64,000 bases of DNA from Portulaca oleracea (taxonomy: Eukaryota; Streptophyta; Magnoliopsida; Caryophyllales; Portulacaceae): contig CM055882.1 in assembly GCA_029582165.1 (NCBI GenBank), positions 12,912,501-12,976,500 on the forward strand, read 5' to 3'. The notes below the pieces were generated by a model. That model was not told the origin of the DNA. It did not search any database and saw only the letters and a list, made by a program, of their open reading frames with translations. The position numbers were made by a program, and so were the translations under genes. Below, piece by piece: positions 21,288-33,296 of this stretch (position 1 is its first letter; each line of letters begins with the position of its first letter).

Positions 21288-21500
21288 CTACCTCCATCCC
21301 AAAATGTTTGTCCTTTGACAAAATTTTGACCATTGATTATTCTCAAACTACAATGAGTTAAAATATGAAATTACCATCATTGTAAATTTTACTAAGGTAT
21401 TTTTCTAATGAATGTAATTTCATATTATATCTTATTGTAATTTATGAGTAATCAATGATCAAAATTTTGTCAAAGGACAAACATTTTGGGACGGAGACAG
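21288..21500. mobile_element. Stowaway MITE 2 of an adjacent pair
   Basis: Near-perfect inverted ends (CCCAAAATGTTTGTCCTTTG), TA at 21286 and 21501, only four bases after the first element. Younger-looking than its neighbour. Confidence 0.88.
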
Positions 21501-22003
21501 TAGAACATATGCCCCAGTTGCATCTAATAAATTGGAAACAAATGAGAAGAGGTTATACTGTACAGTACCTTGGAGCGCTAACTGGTCATGCAGCGAATAG
21601 AACAAGTGTAATTGTTTGATAGGTCATTGCTAAACTGGAATTTATTTAATGAAAGTTTCATGGGAAATGAGATAAAAATTATGGTTGGATTAGCACGAGA
21701 TTTGACTGATAACTGCCACCTAATCCTCCTGTTTCCGACAAACCAACCATGTTAATCCCCTTATGGTTTTATGTTCCCTTTCAACCCTTATCATCACATT
21801 AATAAATGAATTGCTCTTCTTATTTATTTGTTTATTTAATTAATTTTTTTTATTCTTTATCACTTTTATATTTTCAATATCAATTTTACTATTTTCATCC
21901 TAAAATATTTGTCCTTTTACCTAATTTCTTTGTCCCAAAATATTTGTCCTATTTACAATTTCAACAAGTATAATTTACTTTTCTACCCTCATTTAATAAA
22001 TTC

Positions 22004-22211
22004 GGATCCTGTCTTTTGGTTAGGTTGGATATAACTTTCACAACTTATCCACACCAATCCAGACTTATCCAGACCTAACACAATTCCCTCAAAAACATCC
22101 ACTCTAAAAACATAATTCCCCCCAAAAATATCATAACTTATCCCGACTTATCCCAAGCTATCCCAACTTATCCATTCAAACCTTAAAATAACCCAACCAA
22201 AGAACAGGGCC
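22004..22211. mobile_element. MITE, about 208 bp, GTTCTTTGGTT termini
   Basis: The left end GGATCCTGTCTTTTGGTTAG matches the complement of the right end AACCAAAGAACAGGGCC. The interior consists of repeated ACTTATCC motifs. The duplication is unclear, so the superfamily (hAT or Harbinger) is open. Confidence 0.6.
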
Positions 22212-23599
22212 TCATTTTTAAATTTTTACAATTCCAACAACTATTATCTTCAATTAAAGTAGAGGTATTTTGGGCAAATTACAAACTTTTCACCTCAATT
22301 TCTAATATGCATTGATCTTTTCAAGTTAGGTAAATAGACAAATATAGACGGGGGTAATACTACTTTTACATTTTAATAAATGACTTTGGAATTATTAACT
22401 TAATAATAATTGATGATACTTTTCTCATTTTGGTTTATTTGTACTCAAACTTTTGTGTTGCATTGATTTTTACACTTTTGTTAAAAATGACAAATAAAAA
22501 GGAACGGAGGGAGTATATATGCCAATTTCCATCATGACAATCGCTACACATTACGGACAATTATAATTTGAAATTTTACTCTCTATATTATTAAATATAG
22601 AAGTGAGATGGTTAAAATTTGAAATTATACTTTATTATTTGTCCCTGTTTATTTGTTTATTTAACTAATTTTTTTTATTCCTATTTCTTCCTATTTTACA
22701 TTTTTAACATTTGCTAATTTTGCATCTACATTTTCCACCTCTCATAATTAATGTTTACAAATGAGTAATTTTATAGTTTTCCTAATCAATAACTTTGTTG
22801 GTTGGTCTGATTTCCTTCTAATCCTCTAAAATGACAAATATAAAGTGATGAGTGGAGTATCATTTTAGTCTTTAAATTTTTTACACGATATATTAAAAAA
22901 TAGTATATAAATATGTGTATGAGAAAACTATCTGGCAACAAATTTAATGATTTTAACTCTATATTATAACTGATTATATATATATATATATATATATTAA
23001 ATAATAATTTATAATAAAACTTAAAGTTTGACTAGACATACCTCATGGCACAAAATATTAAGGGACGTCAAAGGGAATATCTTGAAAAAAAAAATAGAGT
23101 ACAAATCCTTGTAAATTTATTTTAACAAATTATATTAGTACCTTGTGACTTTTTCTGTTCAAGTATATTCCTTCAGCTCCCAAATAATTGTTGTTACTAT
23201 TTCCATCTAAATTAATTTCTTTTTAAGCATTTGACATGAAATTTTAAATTTAAAAAAAAACTACAATTGTTACCTTAACTTTGAAAAAGGAAAATGATTC
23301 ATCTAATGAACAAAAAAAGAAAGGAATACAACAATTCTAACTAACGACATTTTGATAAAACAGCCATAAATAAATATATTAATGAGTTTATAAAGTGAAA
23401 AATATTATAGGAGAATAAAAATTAGTTAACGTAGCTCGTAGGCATATAGTATTCTAAAATCTCCTAGATTGGCTATATGATTTATTTCTTATTGTGTTAG
23501 GAAATTATTTAGATTTTTTTATTATGTTGTGTTTTCCAATTATATTGTATATTGTAAATCTAATTGAAGTATTAGCCAGATTTAGATATTATATATATA
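22212..23599. other. AT-rich intergenic stretch with MITE fragments
   Basis: No coding signal. Isolated Stowaway end (GGAACGGAGGGAGTA at 22501-22515) without a convincing partner, and a TA tract at 22976-22998. Confidence 0.55.
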
Positions 23600-23640
23600 T
23601 TAGTCCTTAACCCGTGCGATGCACGGGATATTTAAAAATA
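23600..23640 (-). mobile_element. Helitron 3' terminus
   Basis: On the minus strand the hairpin CCCGTGCATCGCACGGG (7-bp stem, 3-base loop) is followed after seven bases by CTAA and then host T. This is the hairpin plus CTRR plus A|T insertion pattern of Helitrons. The element would extend to the right; I could not locate its TC 5' end, so length and content are unknown. Confidence 0.55.
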
Positions 23641-24399
23641 GTATAAAATAAATATTAAATATGTTATTTTTGTTTTTAAAAAATAAATATATTACCAAAC
23701 ATTCTCAATCCAAATAAAAAAAGAAGCGACTTGGAATGATAAAAACCAACACTTCGAAATTTTGCCCGGGCGGGAAATGGAGAGGTCGAATGTAACAATC
23801 TTACCCTACATCATGCAATTTATAGAGATAAATTCTAATTAATTACCCATAATTTAGAAATCGTTCGTTGCCTATTATTTCATTGGAAAGAAGCATGTGA
23901 CATTACTTTATTCATAAACAATATCGTATAAGTCGAAAATGAAAGGGCAACGACCTTTATTACCATGTCGTAAATGAAAGGGTAAAATTCACTGAACCCT
24001 ATACACCAATATCAAATCTCCTACATAACCACACATGATCCATGCAAAATATTATCTATACACATATGATGCTTGAATGAATTCTTTAATGCATGTAGTG
24101 TGTTAGTAAAAAAATATTCCTCTTAATTCTATGAACAATCTTCATGAATCATTATACGCAACTGACGTCCATCAAATTTTCTTATATTGCGAGCTTCCTA
24201 AATTCCAACAATGTAGCCTTGATGTTTCACCTTTAGTGTCACTTGTACACCATGAGAACCTGCTCAGATTCACATTAACATATCATTAATAGAAGGTAGA
24301 TTATTTACAACTTGTCCAAATATAAACTAAGACAAAAGAATTAGGATTTAGATATGATAGCAAAACGACATTTCACTCTTCACTACAAAAAATCGTCAC

Positions 24400-24830
24400 T
24401 TGTGCCACGAATTATGCCACGGGAAATCTAAAATCGTGGCAATTTCTTAGTCTTGCCACGGGAAAATTTTATGTGGAATTTGATGTGTAAAAATATGCCA
24501 CGGACTACAACTCCCGTGGCAAAAAAATACTTATGCCACGGGAAAATGTTACCTGTGGCAAAAAAAATACTTATGCCACGGGAAAATGTCACCCGTGGCA
24601 ATAACATGCCACGGACTAGAACTTCCGTGGCAAAAAAAATATTTATGCCACGGGAAAATGTTACCCGTGGCAAAAAAATACTTATGCCACGGGAAAATGT
24701 CACCCGTGGCAATAACATGCCACGGACTAGAACTTCCGTAGCAAAAAAAATACTTATGTCACGGGAAAATATCACCCGTGGCAATCACATGCCATGGGAA
24801 AATATCACCCGTAGCAAAAAAATACTTATG
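24400..24830. repeat. CACTA subterminal repeat array, left
   Basis: At least ten copies of ATGCCACGGGAAAATGT-type or inverted CCCGTGGC motifs, in longer units that repeat about every 120 bp (ATGCCACGGACTAGAACTTC three times). Confidence 0.9.
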
Positions 24831-25235
24831 CGAATCTAAAAAATTAGGGATGGTAGTCAAATCCAACTTCGAAGCAAATACACTCTGATGCGAATAAGAA
24901 AAATCCAATCCAAATCAGATAAAATGAAATTTGTATTTGAATCCGATTAAATATGTCTGACTTCGATTATAAGTACTAGATTAGAGCGGTTATGAAGGTG
25001 ATGACCGCATGCAATGTGATTAAGTCCGATGAAGTATGATTACAATAATAAATATATAAAAAAAATTGAAAAATCATAATATGACTAAATTCCAGAATTG
25101 AATGGAGGATAAGAAGCTTTGTCGTTTTTCTTTAAATTTTTTAAGGAAAATGGAGCGCGAGTGGTCTATCTTTTGGATAGTGAATATTCATCTGGGTTTA
25201 GTGAGTTGGCTTTCCTTGTGTTTTGTGCTTTTTTT

Positions 25236-25241
<6 letters not shown>

Positions 25242-25294
<53 letters not shown>
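25242..25294 (+). repeat. (TA)n microsatellite
   Basis: About 26 TA units after a GT-rich lead. Confidence 0.97.
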
Positions 25295-25296
<2 letters not shown>

Positions 25297-25299
25297 CAG

Positions 25300-26679
25300 C
25301 GAACATCAATTTTAGTACTATTTTAGATTTCATTTACTTTATTCTAATTTTTAGATTTTTTAGATGGTTGTGTCTTTCAATTACCTTATTCTAATTTTTT
25401 TCAAGAAAAGTTTGTCCAATTCATTTTAGATTTCATTTGGATTTACATAGGATTCATTTGATTACGTCGAAAAAATTATTAAAATTGAAAAAAAATGATA
25501 TAATAATATGATAGAATACATAACAATATGAAATAATTTGTAGTCACACGTAAATATATATAAAGTTAGCTCAAATTTAATTATCATTTACATGAATTTA
25601 TGCAAAGTTGGATTACGATGAGTATATGTTCTAATTTTAAGGGGAGAAGTAATTAGATTAGGATAGAATATTTTTTTAGGTGATAAATTTTAATAATTCA
25701 TTAATTTGTCAAATTTAAATTTTAATTAAAATAGATATTCATGATATTATGATAGAATCTCTAACAATATGACACAATTTGTAGTCACACCTAAACATAT
25801 ATAAAGTTGACTAAAATTTAATTATCATTTATATGAATTTATATAAAGTTGGACTAGGATGAATATATGACAAAATGTTCATCTTTGTAATTTTAAGGGG
25901 ACAAACCATTAGATTATGATATAATATTTTTCAGGTGATAATATTGTGATTGTCGCCTATAATATTGTGAATATCTTTTTACATTAAAATTTAAATTTTA
26001 AAATAATTGGTTTTCGGTCCTGGTTCGGGTTTTCGTGTTTAGACAGACCACCCAGAACGTAAAAGTAAAAACAATTGAACCGATGACTAGAACGATTACC
26101 ATTTTGTCCGAGTTTTCGGTGTAGTTTTTTTGGGTCAACCGGTCCAAACCAGAATAGTACATTTGTACCATAATAATAATAAATAATTATTTAATTCCGA
26201 ACCATGCCTTATCAAGTACAATACAAACAAAATACTCAAAATTTTTCTATTTGATTTTTTACTCAACTTAATTGCATGTATATTCATATTTTGTTTAATT
26301 ATTTTTACATCTTGCACTTTCAAATTTGTATATTTTTATTTGGATAATTTATTATCGTACCTTTTAATATGATAATATAATGTATATTAGGTATAATTTT
26401 TATATTTTTGCATCTTGCTCTTTCACATGATTGTTATCTCAATTTAATTGTTGGCCTTACATGTTTTTATAAGTTTTTCCTTATAGTTATGAAAGATTTT
26501 ATAAAAAAATAAAATAACGATATATAGCCTTCCAAAAATGCCCTCACCCAAACTCTCATTATACCATAATGTGCTATTAGTAACTCATCCTATCATTTAA
26601 TGTGAAGTTTTTTTTTTAAAAAAAAAGTAAAATAACTAATTATAGTTTTCCAAAAATACCTTCATCAAAACTCATATTA
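25300..26679. other. AT-rich CACTA interior
   Basis: No coding signal. Two diverged copies of a segment (about 25486-25690 and 25745-25940; shared GATAGAATACATAACAATATG-like and AATTTGTAGTCACACSTAAA blocks) form a tandem duplication of about 255 bp. Confidence 0.6.
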
Positions 26680-27352
26680 CCTCCATTCTATGTTAATTGT
26701 CATAATTTTGACTTTCAGAGTTTCCAATATTACTTTTTAATTGATAATTTCTTGCATAATATGTTACTTACAATTGCAATATTATACTTGTACGATAGTA
26801 TTTTTCGTTACAAATCTAGTGGTGGTAATTTTATATATAGCAATTCATTGTATATATTGAGAAATTTATTGTCAACATTTTTGGAGTTTGACTGCACAAT
26901 TTCCAAAGACGACAATTAGACCCTGTTCGGCAAAATTAGTGTTTTAGGTAGCGGATAGAGGTTTATGTAATGGATAGCGGTTTAAGCAGCGGATAGTGGT
27001 GTAAGTAGCGGATAGCGGATGACTATTCAAATGAAAATTGTGTTCGATAAATTTAGCGGTTGAACTAACAGATTAATGTGAATTGACATAAAAGGATATG
27101 AACAATTTTGAAAGATAAAATTTTCAAAAGGTATTTTTTGACCGAAAAATATGAAACGCTATACCCCAAACGCTAAACGTTAACTTTTTATTAGCGTTTC
27201 ACAAAACGCTACTCAAAACGCTAAACACTCCTCAAAACGCTAGTTTACCGAACACTAATATTTACACAATTAGAGTTTTGACTTTGTGAAAACGCTAAAT
27301 GATAACCAAAAAGCTACCACGAGCACAAATTTTTAATATAGAACAGAAGGAG
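26680..27352. mobile_element. Stowaway-like MITE carrying a nested hAT MITE
   Basis: The ends CCTCCATTCTATGTTAATTG and the complement of TTAATATAGAACAGAAGGAG are bordered by TA (26678 and 27353). The central 345 bp are a separate insertion. Confidence 0.6.
26921..27265. mobile_element. hAT-type MITE, 345 bp, nested
   Basis: It is flanked by the exact repeat ACAATTAGA (26912-26920 and 27266-27274), which includes an 8-bp hAT-size duplication. The inverted ends share CTGTTCGGCAAAATTAG and GTGTTCGGTAAACTAG. The interior has GCGGATAGCGG and AAACGCTA repeats. Confidence 0.7.
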
Positions 27353-27549
27353 TATATTATGGTCATCACCCTTTGTATCCAGAAATAATAATTATATATA
27401 TATAATTATTCCTCTTGTTATTTGAGAAATTAAAATTATTTTCTCCCAGCTATTAATAATAGTAGTCTTTGTGATTATATTTACAGAATATTATGTTTTA
27501 CTAAATCAATATTAGTAATAGTAATATATATATTGACATATTGTTAATT

Positions 27550-29340
27550 ATGGCCCACTAATCCCAAACCCTAATCTCTATCTTCATCCCCTATCTCCCT
27601 CTACGTAACTGCTGCCATCCAACACCTCCCCCACCGCGCCGCCACCGTCAGTCCGTCACCACCGCAAACCACCGCGCCTCTCTTTCTCCCTCGACTTCAC
27701 TCTCTCTTTCCCGGTTTGCGCTTGCTGGTGTGACACCACTGCCACCCAGACCTCTGCCGATGTCGCCAACGCATCCCGTGACCGCCACACACCACCGCGA
27801 CGCCATCGTTTGCCCACCCACAGCGACACCAATTGACGCTCACTGCCGCTCCGACCACCACCGACGTCGCGCTGACCATCACCCCCGACGCACACCGCCG
27901 CAGCCGAAGTCGCCAGACCTCTACCTGCCGCCGTCAGTTTTGCCCAGCGCCACCCAATCTCTATGTAAAGTCCTAGTTTTCATATTTATTTTGAGTTTTC
28001 TAAATTCTGTTTATTGCTATCATTATTAACTATAATTTTGAGTGTAATCTGGTTATAATGTGTAAAAATTATGCTTATATAATCTGGTTGCATTAAGTGT
28101 ATAATTGTTGTAGTTTAAATTATTAATTTTGGCTCATGTATGTGATGAATAGTGTTTATTTCATGTAAATTATGTTTAGGGTTTAATTCATGAAAATTAA
28201 ATTGAAATGATTTACAAATATTAGGTGTTTAAATTCTGTTTTATGTGTAATTATTATGACTATAGTTTATTGATTAGTTGCTAATATATGTGAAGAATAT
28301 AGTGTGTTTTTGATAGATTAATATGTTCAGGGTTTATGTGAAGGATAGATTAATAATTTATGAATTATGGTTAGTTTGCATTGGTAAATCTGAGTTTATA
28401 ATTTTGTAATTGAGTAATGATCCATGTTGTTTTGTTTTGCTAAGTATGTCATTGTTTCAATCTCGTTTAGTTTCATATTCACAAGTAATTTATTTAGTTA
28501 TAGTCTTATTTTATGATTTATTAATGTTTTCCTCTTATTTGGTGTCTAGATATGAAATCAAAGGTTGTAAATTTTGCAGGTTTCTTCTTCTGTTTCTTTT
28601 AAAGTTGACGCTATAATTGAAATTCCTCCAACGTATGGTAAGGAGTGCCTTTTTTCAAGTATTTTTCTCCAATCTTATTTTAGTTTTGTTCTCGTGAGTC
28701 TTAATTATGCTATGTAGTGTCTTACAACATGTTCATGTCGCCGAGACATTCAAAGTTATGATTCACATATTATTTACAATAAATATGGATGTAAGTATCA
28801 TTCTGCTCGTGTTATGTGTGAACCTTACATGATTAACCTAGCATGTTTTGCATTTTTGGGTGCCCCATCTTCCCTTCATAATAACCTTGGAATCAAGATA
28901 CAGGGTATGAATTCCTAGCATTTTGGAATGTGTCATTTTCCATGATTAAGTTAATTTTATGTGAATTTGTAATAGATATCAATTGATCTTCTTATGATGA
29001 TGATTTTATGTAAATTTTAGAACTAGGCCTATTGCCAACATGTCAATGACAAATAATTATCAGTTGGTGAAACATTGTGCCAACATACATTTCACTCTTA
29101 CTAGCATATAACCCTTTTGGTAAAAGCCACTTTTTGTAGTGTTAGTTTATTTTCCTTCATGAATTTTATTATGTTTTAATTATTTATAATTGATGTGTCT
29201 ACTTTCCTTTTTTCCCCCTCATTTGTAGCTTCCCAATGAAGCAGGTGGTATGATCACAATGGAGCCTCTCAGTCTCTCACAACGATTGCAATGACAGAGA
29301 AAAAGAAGCACAATGGGCGCTGGTCTGAGAGAAAATGATG
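27550..29340 (+). other. Gene-like exon/intron block inside the CACTA element
   Basis: The block opens with a promoter-leader type sequence (CCCAAACCCTAATCTC, CT-rich) and a GC-rich stretch (27600-27960) that is Pro/His/Arg-rich in translation. A GTAAAG donor-like site follows at about 27964. Possible acceptors (TTTTGCAG at 28573-28580, ATTTGTAG near 29222-29229) and a donor (TATGGTAAGG at 28633) suggest small exons. None translates into a recognised domain. Captured host sequence of this kind is known in CACTA elements, but the parent gene cannot be named. Confidence 0.4.
29105..29140. mobile_element. Orphan terminus of a second CACTA-like element
   Basis: AAAGCCACTTTTTGTAGTG ends at 29140 and has the CACTA terminal pentamer in inverse orientation. 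Its subterminal sequence differs from that of the surrounding element, and no matching CACTACAAAAAGTGG start was found to its left. Confidence 0.4.
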
Positions 29341-29719
29341 CATATATTACGTTCTTTTTAGATTTTTTGGTACAATTATCATAATTGTTTAGTATGTTGT
29401 TTTAGCATAAGTTAGACTTGCGTTTCATCATCGTTTCATCGTTGATGAATCGATATTTTTTCGAGCGATAAGCAATGTAAACATGTACCATTTCTGGTAA
29501 ATATGAAAATAATGAAAAAAATATTTATAGCTTAATTACTATGAATTTCTTTCAAACATCCCTCTCCATCTCTCTCTATATATGAATTAAACAGTATTTG
29601 TCTATATGTAGATATGTATGAATTCGGTGGTAGCTACTAGCTGGGTGCATGTGAAATGAAATAAATAAATAAATAATAATTAGATACAATAAAACAATAG
29701 AAAAAGCAAAAAAAAAAAA

Positions 29720-30118
29720 AAATTGCCACCGTAACAAATTAATTGCGACGGGCCTTCACATGGCGAGAAAAGTGATTGCCATGGGACTTCACGTGGCGAG
29801 AAAAGTAATTGCTACGGGACTTCACGCGGCAAGAAAATTGGTTGCCACGGGACTTCACGTGGCAAGAAAGTGATTGCCACGCGACTACACGTGGCAAGAA
29901 AAGTGATTGCCACGGGTCTTCCCGTGGCAAAGGATAGTACTTGCCATGGGACGTCCCGTGGCTACGATTTTTCATTTAGCCACGGTAGCAAATTTCTCAT
30001 GGCTACATCCTTGCCACGGCCACTTGTGCCACGGGGCTAATTTGAAGAAAACCCGTGGCAAGACAGCTTTGCCACGAGAATTTCGAACTTGTGCCACGAA
30101 ATTTACCGTGGCATAAGT
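29720..30118. repeat. CACTA subterminal repeat array, right
   Basis: Repeats of about 30-33 bp: GTGATTGCCACGGGACTTCA followed by a CACGTGGCAAGAAA-type half, six or so copies, then CGTGGC/GCCACG motifs to the terminus. Unit structure differs from the left array. Confidence 0.88.
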
Positions 30119-30138
30119 GATCCTTTTTTGTAGTGCTT

Positions 30139-31238
30139 ACACAGGCATACTTTTGTATAACTGTATAGGTGACCAACACCTTGTATAACAATGCATCACA
30201 TAAAACCCCACAAATTATTGGAAAAATATCAATCAATCAACCCAACCCTAAAGACTAAATGAAATTTAATTTGAGAGATATACATAGTCTTGATGTAAGT
30301 TTATTTTAAACAGTCTAAAGAATAATCACAACAAACAAATATTTTACAGGTACACAATTGTTCAATCTGATGAAATAAAGAGCAACAAATATTAGGTAGC
30401 ATCAATATTTAAGGTATATTCTCTAGGCCTGATGTAAAAATTCATCCAGCAAGAAAATGAAAACAAAGGCAAGCAATATCTCTCGTGTATACAAAAATTT
30501 GGTTGCAATGTTATATATAAAGTTCTATATGCATACTACTCTTGGTTTGTGGATAGGTTTCAGAAGCGCTGACATTCAGAAAACACTGAAAGTGCCAAAT
30601 CTCGAGTAGTAATTTGCTAAAATCAAAGAGAAATTGATATGCATACTGCTTGGTTTGAGAGAGAGAAAGACAGAGATAGAGAAAGGGAAGCAAGAACGAA
30701 ATTAGGGTGGAGTTTAGAGAGAGAGAAGAAAGACATAGACATAGAATAGGAAACAATATTTGATTTGAAAAAAAACGAAATATATGGTGGAGTTGCCGAG
30801 GAAATAGTACTTTTCGAAAACTAACCTGTTTGTATTTGCATGTTTGCCGAGAATTCAATGGTTGCTTCAAATGTTAATAGTTGACAGATTGGAAGAAAAT
30901 GAAAGATGTTTCGATATTTATATATTGGGTCGGGAGGTAGAGTCCTAATTAGATTTGGGTGAGAGATAGAGTTCTAATTAGATTTGGGTGGGAGTTAGAG
31001 TCCTAATTGGGGTGGGAAGTAGATTTCTAATTAGATAAGGTAGACTCTTAATCTGATTAGACTTCTTGTTTATTATTTTTTTAAAATCGATTTTTTTTAT
31101 TATTATTTCATTGGCGGGAATTTTTTACTGTATTTTTAAATCGATTTTTTTTCTTTAGTCTGATTGGTCGATAACCCCTACAATCACTCTGGGTTGAGTA
31201 TTTCAAATTTCGAATATATTACTTTTATATTATTATAG

Positions 31239-31243
<5 letters not shown>
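30139..31243. other. Intergenic stretch with a short tandem repeat
   Basis: No coding signal. At 30928-31037 a unit of about 32 bp (GGGTGGGAGTTAGAGTCCTA followed by ATTAGATTT) is repeated about four times with decay. A GA-rich tract lies at 30655-30730. Confidence 0.6.

Positions 31244-31244
<1 letters not shown>

Positions 31245-31303
<59 letters not shown>
31245..31303 (+). repeat. (TA)n microsatellite
   Basis: About 29 TA units, directly followed by a foldback MITE. Confidence 0.97.
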
Positions 31304-31305
<2 letters not shown>

Positions 31306-31639
31306 AAAATTGGATTCTAATAATCCCTACTTTTGTCAATTGGACAATAATAATACTTTCACTTTGTATTTTGGTGGGCAAAAAAAAAAGGATTTGAGTG
31401 GGACGGCGACGAGTTGAGTGGTGGTGACTCGGTGGTTTTCTGACATGACACCTTGACCACGTGTTTGATCGGGTTGACTTTAATGTGCCATGTCAGAAAA
31501 CCACCGAGTCACCACCACTCAACTCGGCGGCGTCCCACTCAAATCCAATTTTTTTTTTGGACCACCAGAATACAAAGTGAAAGTAGGGATTATTATTGTC
31601 CAATTGACAAAAGTAGGGATTATTAGAATCCAATTTCCC
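31304..31639. mobile_element. Foldback Mutator-type MITE, 336 bp, in TA tract
   Basis: Nearly the whole element is two inverted arms of about 150 bp. The left arm starts GGAAAATTGGATTCTAATAA and the right ends TTATTAGAATCCAATTTCCC. The inner palindrome contains TTTTCTGACATG and its complement, and an ACCACCGAGTCACCACCACT block in each arm. TA repeats border both ends. The terminal GGAAAATTGGAWTC is shared with elements at 37067 and 37553. Confidence 0.82.
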
Positions 31640-31679
31640 TATATATATATATATATGTATGTATATATCCAATTTGCTT

Positions 31680-32128
31680 AATGTATTATGTGTGTCTCAT
31701 GAAGAGACTATCGTGTGCCTTCTGGAGATCACCGGACGGAAAGGCTTAGGATTTCTGAAAGTGCTTCTCTTAAAGAGAAAAAGAGACATCAAACTTTTCC
31801 TTCCCAACAGGTAGAGGGCGTCAAGTGGAAAGGTTGTGAGGCACCTCCCTTAAGCGAGAGGAGAGAGATGAGAGTAGATAAATTCGTTAGAGTTTGAAGA
31901 GTTGTCATAGTGAAAGTCTTGAGAGTGATATATTTATCCAATACTTGGTTCTAAAAGGTAAATTTGTATATTTCATATTGATCTCTTAGAAGCGCAGAAA
32001 TTTGTTATTATACTCTTATCTTGATAATAGAGTTTGGTCCTGTTTGCCCCAACCAGTGAACTTATATAAACTTACTCAAACTTATGTGAGGCAAATATTT
32101 TAAACTTTCAGTGGAGCAAGCTCACGAA
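31680..32128. other. Unassigned intergenic segment
   Basis: A 60-codon frame (31715-31897) has no recognised domain. Part of a MITE-like end (CCTGTTTGCCCCAACCAGTG) appears near 32039. Nothing else is supportable. Confidence 0.4.
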
Positions 32129-32138
32129 TACTCGCAAG

Positions 32139-33296
32139 TAGGCATGTGCATTGGGCCGGGACCCTTATGGGCCCTAAAGGTCAACACCGAAAATACAGGG
32201 TCAAAGCCCATCTAGAAATCTATAGGGTCAGACTGTGTTAGGGTCAGTATTATTCAGGTCGGGTGAGGGTCACTCGCGGGCCGATTTCGGGTCAGATAAA
32301 AGGACCCTCAGTCCGTCATTTAGTCGTAACTAGGGCTCAGCATTTCTTCAATCTCACTTTCTCCATCTCTTCTCTGCTCTCACTGGTCGTCCATCTCCCC
32401 GCGGTAAGTCGACTCTACCACCGCCGGTAACTCGACACACTGTCCATCTCCGGCGACCTCGAGCCAATTCGACCACTGCAGGAAACTCAAGTTGTCCATC
32501 TCCGATGAGATTTCTGAAATCTGGTTTTATGCTTGGGCTAGGGTTTACCCTACTATTTCTTTATCTTATTTTTCTCTCTTTTCCACTCATATTCAAATCA
32601 GATGTTTCATACTTGCTAACCCAGAGGCTTTTCGCAAAGGACTCTACAATCCCTTCCTCAAAACTGTAAATTCTCTCTCTCGGTTCATACTTGCTAATCT
32701 CTTCCTCGAAATAGTTTTTTATGGATATTGGTTTTTGATGAGTAGATGAATTGGGTTTTGAATCAGTAGATCGATGTGTACCTAGATGCGTAACAGTCCT
32801 TCTATCTACCTGATTGACCCTGTAGATGACTAGTTAAATTGGGTTTTTTTTTATGGATATTAGTTTTCGTTTAATACAAAAAGTTATGCTAAATTGGTTT
32901 TTTTTACAAAAAATATCCAGTAGATGACTAGATTTTGACGAGTTAATTTTAAATGCCCACTAGCTTTTGATGAGTTGATTTCTGTTCAAAGGAATCCTGA
33001 TTTATGATTACTTGGTTGATTAGATTTCAATGGGGTTTTGGGATTAGATTTCAATAGAATTTTAGGATATAATGGGGTTTTGGGATTTAATGCCCAGTAG
33101 ATACTCACCAATTTTCTCAAAAGGGTTGAACATACCCAAGACTGTATAATACCATAAATAGCAAATGGGCGGGCCAGGGTCAGCTAACCCATGACCCGAC
33201 CCCACCCTATGCATAAAAGTAGTCAGCCCGGCCCTGACCCATTATGATAACGGGTCGACTCTAACCCGACCCGACCCAGCCCGTTGCCTAGCTCTA
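32139..33296. mobile_element. hAT-type element, 1.16 kb, non-autonomous
   Basis: The termini TAGGCATGTGCATTGGGCC and the complement of the right end (TAGAGCTAGGCAACGGGC) are imperfect hAT-like inverted repeats. The flanks CTCGCAAG (32131-32138) and CTCACAAG (33297-33304) form an 8-bp duplication with one mismatch. The subterminal regions are rich in GGGTCGGGTC-type repeats. The interior has a CT-rich leader-like stretch (32340-32480, CCATCTCCGGCGACC) that could be captured gene sequence. No transposase is encoded. Confidence 0.78.

Larger units (their letters stand above)
24381..30135. mobile_element. CACTA transposon, 5.76 kb, non-autonomous
   Basis: The ends CACTACAAAAAATCGTCACT and AGTGATCCTTTTTTGTAGTG are flanked by CTT on both sides (24378-24380 and 30136-30138), the 3-bp duplication expected for CACTA elements. 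Subterminal arrays of GCCACGGG and its complement fill 24400-24830 and 29720-30118; such arrays bind the TNPA-type protein in this superfamily. No TNP2 transposase frame is visible, so mobility would depend on a helper. The interior holds AT-rich DNA and a gene-like exon/intron block (27550-29340). Confidence 0.9.

Noticed and set aside
24428..24839. Repetitive 118- and 128-codon frames on both strands
   Set aside because: Translation of CACTA subterminal repeats.
27656..28029. Pro/His/Arg-rich 99-codon frame
   Set aside because: Low-complexity frame in a leader-like stretch without a domain; kept only as part of the cargo block.
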